This document shows, in pieces, positions 1-5,047 of a DNA stretch of 5,151 nt. The position numbers and the translations under genes were made by a program. Under the pieces are notes generated by a model. It was given only the letters and a program-made list of their open reading frames with translations, was not told where the DNA came from and made no database searches. How positions within the stretch are numbered: position 1 is the first letter of the stretch; every line of letters begins with the position of its first letter. The DNA is taken from positions 1 to 5,151 of the forward strand of contig JAABRJ010000157.1 of assembly GCA_011390985.1 (NCBI GenBank), read 5' to 3'. The DNA comes from Desulfobacteraceae bacterium (GTDB lineage Bacteria > Desulfobacterota > Desulfobacteria > Desulfobacterales > JAABRJ01).

Positions 1-40
1 CCTGCAGCCTGCCCACAGACAAGACCCTCGGCCCCCGGGC

Positions 41-69
41 TTGACACCTGCCCGCCGCATGCGGATAGT
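41..69 (+). promoter_or_regulatory. Candidate sigma70-type promoter for the flavin-protein / phosphotransferase operon
   Basis: A perfect -35 box TTGACA (41-46) is followed, after exactly 17 bases, by GATAGT (64-69), which matches the TATAAT consensus at four of six positions including the key A2 and T6. Transcription would start near base 76 and leave a leader of about 120 bases before the ATG at 196. The match is seen in the sequence; activity is inferred. The surrounding DNA is very GC-rich, so a chance match this good is less likely than in AT-rich DNA. Confidence 0.5.
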
Positions 70-182
70 CTGGTGACCGCGGCGTGCCGGCCTCCAGCCA
101 AAATGCCGCACCCCCCGTCCGGGGCCCGGCCGGTTGAGGCCGTGCACCGGGAGTTTCGACCGACAGACTGCACCCGAACCTT

Positions 183-190
183 AAAGGAGG
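183..190 (+). promoter_or_regulatory. Ribosome binding site that fixes the start at 196
   Basis: AAAGGAGG ends five bases before the ATG at 196, a near-perfect Shine-Dalgarno at good spacing. This settles the start. The reading frame is open further upstream to a GTG at 73, but that extension encodes a proline/arginine-rich stretch with no domain character. An ATG at 191 directly abuts the Shine-Dalgarno, is out of frame, and would stop after four codons. Confidence 0.85.
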
Positions 191-195
191 ATGCT

Positions 196-570
196 ATGGA
201 TTTGAAAGACTATTTCGAGAACACCAAGGGCTTCGGGGTCCTTGCGACCGCCGACAGCACCGGCAAAGTCGATGCCGCGATTTATGCCCGGCCCCACATT
301 TTAGACGACGGCTCATGGGCCTTTATCATGCGGGAGCGCCTCACCCATCACAACCTGCAGTCCAACCCCCATGCCGCGTTTCTCTTCAAGGAGGACAGCA
401 CCGGCTACCGCGGCAAGCGCTTTTTTCTGACCAAAACGCGCGAGGAGGAAGACAGCGACCTGCTGCAGTCGCTGCTCAGGCGCCAGTACCTGGGCGACGA
501 AAACGCGACCCGTTTCCTGGTGGTGTTCAAGGTCGAGCAGGAACTGCCGCTGGTCGGCGCCCCCAAATGA
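196..570 (+). CDS. Pyridoxamine 5'-phosphate oxidase-family (FMN-binding split-barrel) protein
   Basis: This gene encodes 124 residues, a usual size for the short single-domain members of the PNPOx-like split-barrel superfamily. These generally bind FMN, haem or F420 as homodimers. What is seen: an N-terminal helix (MDLKDYFENTKG), then a first strand GFGVLATADSTG (12-23) leading into KVDAAIYARPHIL (24-36). Next come the strand WAFIMRE (41-47), a helix with HHNLQSNPHAAFLF (51-64), a YRGKRFFLTKT strand (71-81) and a final strand RFLVVFKVEQ (106-115). This order fits the fold. There is no signal peptide or membrane segment, so it should be cytoplasmic. The protein resembles the general-stress-type PPOX family rather than true PdxH, which is longer and has its own active-site signature. 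The flavin and the substrate are not known. It is the first gene of a probable operon, 57 bases before the next one. The fold is secure; an enzymatic role is inference. Confidence 0.85.
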   Translation: MDLKDYFENTKGFGVLATADSTGKVDAAIYARPHILDDGSWAFIMRERLTHHNLQSNPHAAFLFKEDSTGYRGKRFFLTKTREEEDSDLLQSLLRRQYLGDENATRFLVVFKVEQELPLVGAPK

Positions 571-627
571 ACCCCGGCCTCGGCAGCGCCCCCGTTTCCA
601 ACCCCAGCCATACCACGGGATAGCGGC

Positions 628-1080
628 ATGCACGACAGCTCACAGATCCGCGCCCTGTTGAAGGCCCTTTTCGACGATCAGCGCCTGGCGGTGCTGGCCA
701 CCCACCAGGACGGCCAGCCCTATGCCACCCTGGTGGCCTTCGGCGCCGACGACGATCTTGCCACCCTGTACTTTGCCACCCCCCGGGCCACCCGCAAGTT
801 CGCCAACCTGAGCGCCGACCCGCGGGTGGCCCTGCTGATCAACAACAGCGCCAATCAGCCCGAGGACATCCACCGCGCCATGGCCGCCACCGCCACCGGT
901 CGGGCGGTCGAACTCGAAGGCCCCCGGCGCGCGGCCTACGAGGCGCGCTACATCGCCCGCCACCCGCACCTCGAGGAGTTCGTGCGCTCCCCGTCCTGCG
1001 CCCTGATCGCGGTCACGGTGGAACGCTACGTGCTGGTGCGCAGCTTTCAAACCGTACTGGAGCTGCGAATGACGCCATGA
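628..1080 (+). CDS. Second pyridoxamine 5'-phosphate oxidase-like flavin-binding protein
   Basis: This gene encodes 150 residues. The order of elements is that of a PPOX-like split barrel: helix QIRALLKALFDDQ (6-18), strand LAVLATHQDGQPYATLVAFGA (20-40), strand LATLYFATPRATRKFANL (44-61) with the basic residues that in this superfamily often contact the flavin phosphate, SADPRVALLINN (62-73), and ATATGRAVELEG (87-98). Then come a helix with EARYIARHPHLEEF (106-119) and a C-terminal strand ALIAVTVERYVLVRSF (125-140). It differs clearly from the 196-570 protein in its loops and C-terminal part, so the two look like different subfamilies rather than a recent duplication. Its Shine-Dalgarno is weak (CGGGA at 616-620), which suggests it depends on translation of the upstream gene. 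Its stop codon overlaps the next start (ATGA, 1077-1080), suggesting translational coupling to the phosphotransferase. It could bind FMN, FAD, haem or F420; the sequence does not decide. Confidence 0.85.
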   Translation: MHDSSQIRALLKALFDDQRLAVLATHQDGQPYATLVAFGADDDLATLYFATPRATRKFANLSADPRVALLINNSANQPEDIHRAMAATATGRAVELEGPRRAAYEARYIARHPHLEEFVRSPSCALIAVTVERYVLVRSFQTVLELRMTP

Positions 1081-3275
1081 AATGGATCATCCCCCTGGAA
1101 GCGGCAAGCCCCGAGGACCGCCCCCGCATCGGCGGCAAGGGCTATGCCCTCTACCGCCTGCAGGCGGGCGGGTTCCCGGTCCCGCCGGCGGTGTGCGTCA
1201 CCACGGCGCTTTACCGCGCCTACCTGCGCCGCACCGGGGTCGGGGAGCGGATCCTGATGGAGCTCAACCGCAAGAGTTTCAAAGACTTGCGCTGGGAGGA
1301 AATCTGGGACAGCGCCCTGCGGATCCGCAACCTGTTCCTGCGTAAAGCCCTGCCGCCGGCGTTGGGCAAGCCGGTGAGAGCGGCCCTTGGCGAGCGGTTT
1401 GGGGATTCGCCGGTGGCGGTGCGTTCGTCGGCACCCGAGGAGGACGCAGCGGCGGTTTCGTTTGCCGGCCTGCACGAGTCGTTTTTGAACGTCCGCGGGG
1501 CGGATGCCATCATCGAGAGCATCCGCAAGGTGTGGGCCTCGCTGTGGTCGGACGCGGCCTTGCTCTACCGTCAGGAGCTCAAGCTCGGAGTGGACAAAAG
1601 CGCCATGGCCGTCGTGGTGCAGCAGCTGGTCAACGGGCGCGTCTCGGGGGTGGCCTTCAGCCACAACCCGGTCAACGCCGCCCAGGGGGTGGTGGAGGCG
1701 GTCCACGGCCTGAACCAGGGGCTGGTGGACGGCGCGATCGCACCGGACCGCTGGCTGATCGACCGCCAGCGGCGCCAGATCGCCGGTCACACACCGGCCG
1801 AACGGCGTGAATGGACGGTCGCCGACCCGGGGGGTGTGCGCCTGGAGACGCTGCCGGCGACCCTGCAGCCAAAAGCGCCCCTGACCCCGGCTGAAGTGCT
1901 GCAGGTCTTCGACCTGGCACTGGCGTCGTTGGACTATTTCCAGACTCCCCAGGATGTGGAGTGGACGTTTGCGAAACGCGACCTCTACCTGCTGCAGTCG
2001 CGGCCGATCACCAGCAGCCGGGAGGCCGCCGAGGGCGACCAGCGCGGCTGGTACCTCAGCCTGAAGCGCAGCTTCGAGAACCTCAAGCTGCTGCGCGGCC
2101 GCATCGAAAATGAGCTCATCCCCGCCATGGTGGCCGCCGCCGACGAGTTGGCGGCGGTCGATCTCGGGCAGCTCGGGGACGGCGCCCTGGCCGCCGAAAT
2201 CCGACGCCGCAGCGAGCTCAACACCCACTGGGTCTCTGTTTACTGGGCGGAGTTCATCCCCTTCGCCCACGGCGTGCGCCTCTTCGGTCAGGTCTACAAC
2301 GACAGCGTGCACCCCGAGGACCCGTACGAGTTTCTGGCCTTGCTGGGCCAGACGCCCATGGCCGGACTGGAGCGCAACCGGCTGATCGCCGAAATGGCCG
2401 CGCTGGTGCGGGCGACCCCCGACATGGCCGCCGCCCTCCAGGCCGGCGAGCCGCCGGCGGGGCCCCTGGCCGCCGAACTGGCCGCCTTTATCGACCGTTT
2501 CGGCGATCTCTCCTGCCCCGCCAGCGGGGCGCGCCAGTGTACCGAGCGCCCCGAGACCCTGATCAACGTCATCCTGCAGTTGGCCACCCATCCCTCCGGC
2601 CTCCCGCAGGCCGCCGCCGGGGGCCGCGCCGAGGACCTCAAAGCCGTGTTTCTGAGGCTTTTCAGCGGTGCGGAACGCCGCCGGGCTGAGGAGATGCTGG
2701 ACCTGGCGCGCGCCAGCTACCAGCTGCGCGACGACGACAACATCCACCTGGGCCGGATCGAGGCCCGGCTGACCGCCGCCCTGCAGGAAGCCCGGCGCCG
2801 GTTGGCGCCGCGCATCCCGGAGGGCGCCGCCGAGATCGACCCGGCGGAGCTCCTCCTGGCCCTGGAAAACCCCGCGCACGCTCTGCGGGCGCAAACGTCC
2901 GGACCCAAAACGGCGGCTCCCCCCGCGGTGCGCGCCCTGCGCGCCCGCCAGCTGGTCGGCCAGCCGGCCGGGCCGGGGGTTGCACGAGGCCCCGCGCGGG
3001 TGATCCACACCACCGCCGACCTGGCCTCTTTTCAGGCCGGCGAGATCCTGGTCTGCGACGCGGTCGACCCCAATATGACCTTTTTCGCGCCGCTTTCAGC
3101 CGGCGTGGTGGAGCGCCGCGGCGGCATGTTGATCCACGGCGCCATCATCGCCCGGGAATACGGCCTGCCCTGCGTCACCGGGGTCCTGGACGCCACCGCC
3201 CTGATCCGGACCGGCGACGAGCTGACCGTGGACGGCTTCTTGGGAATCGTGACGGTCAGCACCGGGCGGCTTTAG
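1077..3275 (+). CDS. PEP synthase-like dikinase / phosphotransferase (ATP-binding domain, variable middle, phosphohistidine domain)
   Basis: This gene encodes 732 residues. The N-terminal domain (about 1-315) is the PEP/pyruvate-dikinase ATP-grasp. Visible are GGKGYALYRLQAGGFPVPP (19-37) with ATP-binding Lys21, AVRSSAPEED (114-123) with Arg116, SFAGLHESFLNV (128-139), VVVQQLVNGRVSGVAFSHNP (179-198), and QDVEWTF...LLQSRPIT (292-312) with Glu295, Gln307 and Arg309. A divergent helical middle (about 325-605) contains FIDRFGDLS (471-479) and YQLRDDDNIHLGRIEARL (548-565). The C-terminal swivel domain (about 622-730) has RRGGMLIHGAIIAREYG (680-696). His687 sits where PEP synthase carries its phosphohistidine. 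The family transfers phosphate from ATP to this His and then to an acceptor, giving AMP and phosphate as by-products. The C-terminal PEP/pyruvate TIM barrel of PEP synthase (about 790 residues) is absent, so making PEP is unlikely. The layout is that of rifampicin phosphotransferase, which is longer at about 865 residues. All the key ATP-site and His residues are present, so the protein should be active; its acceptor is unknown. The start overlaps the previous gene by ATGA, with GGAG at 1059-1062 upstream. Confidence 0.88.
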   Translation: MKWIIPLEAASPEDRPRIGGKGYALYRLQAGGFPVPPAVCVTTALYRAYLRRTGVGERILMELNRKSFKDLRWEEIWDSALRIRNLFLRKALPPALGKPVRAALGERFGDSPVAVRSSAPEEDAAAVSFAGLHESFLNVRGADAIIESIRKVWASLWSDAALLYRQELKLGVDKSAMAVVVQQLVNGRVSGVAFSHNPVNAAQGVVEAVHGLNQGLVDGAIAPDRWLIDRQRRQIAGHTPAERREWTVADPGGVRLETLPATLQPKAPLTPAEVLQVFDLALASLDYFQTPQDVEWTFAKRDLYLLQSRPITSSREAAEGDQRGWYLSLKRSFENLKLLRGRIENELIPAMVAAADELAAVDLGQLGDGALAAEIRRRSELNTHWVSVYWAEFIPFAHGVRLFGQVYNDSVHPEDPYEFLALLGQTPMAGLERNRLIAEMAALVRATPDMAAALQAGEPPAGPLAAELAAFIDRFGDLSCPASGARQCTERPETLINVILQLATHPSGLPQAAAGGRAEDLKAVFLRLFSGAERRRAEEMLDLARASYQLRDDDNIHLGRIEARLTAALQEARRRLAPRIPEGAAEIDPAELLLALENPAHALRAQTSGPKTAAPPAVRALRARQLVGQPAGPGVARGPARVIHTTADLASFQAGEILVCDAVDPNMTFFAPLSAGVVERRGGMLIHGAIIAREYGLPCVTGVLDATALIRTGDELTVDGFLGIVTVSTGRL

Positions 3276-3328
3276 GGTCGCGCCGGAGATGCGCAGCGTG
3301 CTATGGTAATCCAAACCTTTCCATCGTG

Positions 3329-3333
3329 AGGAG
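3329..3333 (+). promoter_or_regulatory. Ribosome binding site that fixes the start at 3341
   Basis: AGGAG lies seven bases before the ATG at 3341. An in-frame GTG at 3326 would place the ribosome binding site inside the coding sequence and would add only MRRSP before the family-typical N-terminus, so ATG 3341 is preferred. Confidence 0.8.
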
Positions 3334-3340
3334 AAGCCCC

Positions 3341-4291
3341 ATGAGCGCCCCCTTCAAAATCGGTGTCAGCTCCTGTCTTCTGGGCAACCCGGTCCGCTGG
3401 AACGGCGGCCACAAGCGCGACAGCTTCGTCGTGGACACCCTCGGCCAGTTCGTCGAGTTCGTGCCGGTCTGCCCGGAAGTCGAGTGCGGCCTGGGGGTCC
3501 CGCGCGAAACCCTGCGGCTGGTGGGCGAGCCCGAAAACCCGCGGCTGGTCACCTCGCGCAGCAACGTCGACCACACCGAACGCATGCAGCAGTGGGCCGC
3601 GGCGCGGCTGGCGGAGCTGGCCGAGGAAGACCTCTGCGGCTTCATCTTCAAAAAGGATTCCCCGAGCAGCGGCATGGCGCGGGTCAAGGTCTACACCCCC
3701 AAAGGCATGCCCCACAAGACCGGGGTCGGCGTTTTCGCCCGGGCCTTCATGCAGCGCTTTCCGCTGGTGCCCGTCGAAGAGGAGGGGCGCCTGAACGACC
3801 CCAAGCTGCGCGAAAATTTCATCGAACAGATCTTCGCCCTCAAACGCTGGCGCGACAGCCTGGAGGAAGGCCGAAGCCTCGGCCGGCTGGTGGCCTTTCA
3901 CACCCAGCACAAACTGCTGCTGCTGAGCCACAGCGAAACCCATTACCGCGACATGGGCAAACTGGTGGCGGCCGGCAAGTCCCACCCCCTGGAGGAACTC
4001 TATCGCCGCTATGAGGAGCTCTTGGTCGCCGCCCTGAGCCTGAAAACCACCTACCGCAAGAACACCAATGTCATGCTGCACCTGCTGGGCTACTTCAAAC
4101 AGCAGTTGTCGGCGGATGAAAAGCAGGAGCTCCTGGAGCTCATCGAGCAATACCGGGCGGGTAACATCCCCCTGATCGTGCCGGTCGCGCTGATCAACCA
4201 CTACGTGCGCAAATACGACCAGGCGTATCTCAAAACCCAGACGTACCTCAACCCGCACCCGCTGTCGCTCAAACTCCGCAACCATGCCTGA
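3341..4291 (+). CDS. DUF523-DUF1722 fusion protein (TudS-like desulfidase domain plus YbgA-like domain)
   Basis: This gene encodes 316 residues, the usual length for this two-domain fusion. The DUF523 half (about 5-150) shows IGVSSCLLGNPVRWNGGHKR (7-26), VPVCPEVECGLGVPRE (41-56), FKKDSPSSGMARVKVYTPKG (103-122) and FPLVPVEEEGRLNDPKLREN (140-159). The DUF1722/YbgA half (about 160-316) shows LVAFHTQHKLLLLSH (183-197), the helical THYRDMGKLVA region (200-210), NTNVMLHLLGYFKQQL (241-256) and the terminal QTYLNPHPLSLKLRNH (300-315). Characterised stand-alone DUF523 proteins (TudS) remove sulfur from 2-thiouracil using a [4Fe-4S] cluster held by cysteines. E. coli YbgA is a stand-alone DUF1722 protein of unclear role encoded beside the photolyase gene. 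Here Cys12, Cys44 and Cys49 are candidate cluster ligands. The SPSCG motif seen in many relatives reads SPSSG, so that cysteine is missing (Ser110). Its function is therefore probably in thio-nucleobase or sulfur handling, without certainty. It lies 65 bases after the phosphotransferase with no terminator between. Confidence 0.9.
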   Translation: MSAPFKIGVSSCLLGNPVRWNGGHKRDSFVVDTLGQFVEFVPVCPEVECGLGVPRETLRLVGEPENPRLVTSRSNVDHTERMQQWAAARLAELAEEDLCGFIFKKDSPSSGMARVKVYTPKGMPHKTGVGVFARAFMQRFPLVPVEEEGRLNDPKLRENFIEQIFALKRWRDSLEEGRSLGRLVAFHTQHKLLLLSHSETHYRDMGKLVAAGKSHPLEELYRRYEELLVAALSLKTTYRKNTNVMLHLLGYFKQQLSADEKQELLELIEQYRAGNIPLIVPVALINHYVRKYDQAYLKTQTYLNPHPLSLKLRNHA

Positions 4292-4367
4292 CGGCAGGCG
4301 CGGCCGATTCACGGGCAACACCCCCTGAGAAAGGGAAGCGGCGGCACGGCAAATTTACTTTCGAATG

Positions 4368-4407
4368 ACTTGACAACCGCAATTTTACCCTTAATTTGTT
4401 TTCAAGT
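4368..4407. repeat. Imperfect inverted repeat around the promoter candidate
   Basis: ACTTGACAA (4368-4376) and TTTTCAAGT (4399-4407) are inverted repeats matching at eight of nine positions. One arm covers the -35 box and the other lies just downstream of the -10 region. The short core ACTTG occurs again at 4431-4435. The 22-base gap is wide for a single dimer site, but two half-sites bracketing a promoter would fit a repressor. Regulation is inference; the arms are short and could be chance in AT-rich DNA. Confidence 0.3.
4370..4397 (+). promoter_or_regulatory. Candidate sigma70-type promoter for the small helical protein
   Basis: A perfect -35 box TTGACA lies at 4370-4375. With a 16-base spacer the -10 would be TAATTT (4392-4397), which keeps T1, A2 and T6 of the consensus. 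A competing -10, GATAGT at 4418-4423 (the same hexamer as in the promoter at 41-69), would pair with a weaker -35 TTGTTT (4396-4401). Either choice leaves a leader of roughly 180-200 bases before the ATG at 4609. Confidence 0.4.
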
Positions 4408-4554
4408 TTGACTTCCCGATAGTTCTAACGACTTGTGCCAGACAACACCCCTATCATCAAACAGATGTGAATAACCGTGCGGTCGAGAGTTACGCCTGAT
4501 GCGAACCAACGACCACACCACCTGGCCCGGCGAATGTGTGTCACCGCTATAACG

Positions 4555-4571
4555 GCTGCCCAAACGGCAGC
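4555..4571 (+). other. Hairpin in the leader of the small helical protein
   Basis: GCTGCC (4555-4560) and GGCAGC (4566-4571) form a perfect six-pair stem with the loop CAAAC. It ends 23 bases before the Shine-Dalgarno at 4595-4601. No T run follows, so it is not a terminator. The octamer AACGGCTG occurs at 4551-4558 (the 5' side of this stem) and again at 4585-4592, so GGCAGC could pair with either copy at least in part. A role in translation control or mRNA stability is possible but unproven. Confidence 0.35.
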
Positions 4572-4608
4572 AAGTTCCCAACCCAACGGCTGAAAAGGAG
4601 GAAGGACC

Positions 4609-4920
4609 ATGGATGTAAAAGACTACTGCAGTGGACTGGAAATGGAAATGACGGCCTGGAAAGCGAAGCTCTACGATCTGACCCGCAAGGTGGACCGGCT
4701 AGGCACCAAGGAAAAGGAAAAGGCTCTCGCCAATGTCCAGGACCTGCACATCCTGCTGACCGAGATGAGCGCCCGGGTGGAGCAGCTCAAAACCGAATGC
4801 CCGTCCGACTGGGGCACTGACAAGAAAAAGATCGAAAAAGCCGGCATCGACATGCGCTCCAAGTTCGAGTCCACCATGGATTTCATCGGCTCGGCGGCGC
4901 CGGTTTCGATTCCCGGCTAA
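4609..4920 (+). CDS. Small helical, probably coiled-coil protein of unknown function
   Basis: This gene encodes 103 residues and has an excellent Shine-Dalgarno, AAGGAGG at 4595-4601, seven bases before the ATG. The protein is almost wholly helical and highly charged. The first helix runs over about 3-38 (YCSGLEMEMTAWKAKLYDLT at 6-25, then a Lys/Glu-rich KEKEKAL at 34-40). The second spans about 40-62 with heptad-like hydrophobics in VQDLHILLTEMSARVEQL (43-60). A short break at ECPSDWG (63-69) leads to a third helix (about 71-92) and the tail GSAAPVSIPG. Two cysteines (7, 64) and two tryptophans (17, 68) are present. There is no signal peptide or membrane segment. I recognise the general type, small MDxKxY-starting coiled-coil proteins common in Desulfobacterota and comparable in shape to the Sll1863-type stress proteins, but I know no established function. 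With its own promoter candidate and terminator, it is probably monocistronic and well expressed. Confidence 0.8.
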   Translation: MDVKDYCSGLEMEMTAWKAKLYDLTRKVDRLGTKEKEKALANVQDLHILLTEMSARVEQLKTECPSDWGTDKKKIEKAGIDMRSKFESTMDFIGSAAPVSIPG

Positions 4921-4975
4921 GCAGCGGACTGCGCGCGAAAGAGGCCAGCGTTCCCCCCCTGCCACTGAGTACCCG

Positions 4976-4992
4976 GAATCCCGGGGGGATTC
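4976..4992 (+). other. Hairpin downstream of the small-protein gene
   Basis: GAATCCC (4976-4982) and GGGATTC (4986-4992) form a perfect seven-pair stem with a three-base GGG loop. The nearest T run (TTTTT, 5002-5006) starts nine bases after the stem, too far for a classical intrinsic terminator. It may protect the transcript's 3' end or act as an upstream helper of the terminator at 5011-5047. Confidence 0.4.
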
Positions 4993-5010
4993 GAGCACGC
5001 ATTTTTACCA

Positions 5011-5047
5011 AGGGCAGCAGGCATCTTACGCCTGCCGCCCTTTTTTT
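5011..5047 (+). terminator. Rho-independent terminator of the small-protein gene
   Basis: The left arm GGGCAGCAGGC (5012-5022) and the right arm GCCTGCCGCCC (5030-5040) pair at ten of eleven positions, with one A/C mismatch. The loop is ATCTTAC, and seven T residues (5041-5047) follow immediately; A5011 can extend the stem by pairing with the first T. This is a strong + strand intrinsic terminator, 90 bases after the stop codon at 4920. On the minus strand the bases after the stem (TTGGTAAAAA) are a poor T run, so it is probably one-directional. Confidence 0.9.

Larger units (their letters stand above)
4292..4608. other. 317-base intergenic region
   Basis: No credible gene lies here. The minus-strand frame across 4425-4610 has no family character and ends under the next gene's ribosome binding site. 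The middle part (about 4350-4470) is clearly more AT-rich than the flanking coding DNA, as expected of a promoter. The region holds a promoter candidate, an inverted repeat and a hairpin, listed separately. No clear intrinsic terminator for the preceding gene is visible: the GCCTG/CAGGC hairpin at 4286-4299 spans its stop codon, has only five pairs and is not followed by a T run. Confidence 0.8.

Noticed and set aside
111..150. GC-rich self-complementary stretches in the leader of the first gene (CCCC/GGGG, GGCC/GGCC, CCGG repeats)
   Set aside because: The stems are four to five pairs and mutually exclusive, and are expected by chance in DNA this GC-rich; no T run, riboswitch core or conserved motif is visible.
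73..195. N-terminal extension of the first flavin protein from a GTG at 73
   Set aside because: It adds 41 Pro/Arg-rich residues outside the fold, starts at or before the likely transcription start, and ignores the near-perfect Shine-Dalgarno serving ATG 196.
1047..3008. A 653-codon open frame on the minus strand opposite the phosphotransferase gene
   Set aside because: It mirrors the high-GC codon pattern of the + strand gene. Its translation is a Gly/Gln/Arg/Val-rich string without domain motifs, while the + strand carries unmistakable family motifs across the same bases.
1077..3275. Calling the large protein a true PEP synthase (PpsA) or pyruvate phosphate dikinase
   Set aside because: It ends right after the phosphohistidine domain (residue 732) and has no PEP/pyruvate-binding barrel, so that specific function is not supported.
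3272..4321. A 349-codon minus-strand open frame opposite the DUF523-DUF1722 gene
   Set aside because: It has no recognisable domain and a biased composition, and is a shadow of the convincing + strand gene; it also overlaps the end of the phosphotransferase gene.
4425..4610. A 61-codon minus-strand open frame in the intergenic region
   Set aside because: I found no family resemblance. It overlaps the ribosome binding site of the small-protein gene and lies in DNA with promoter-like composition.
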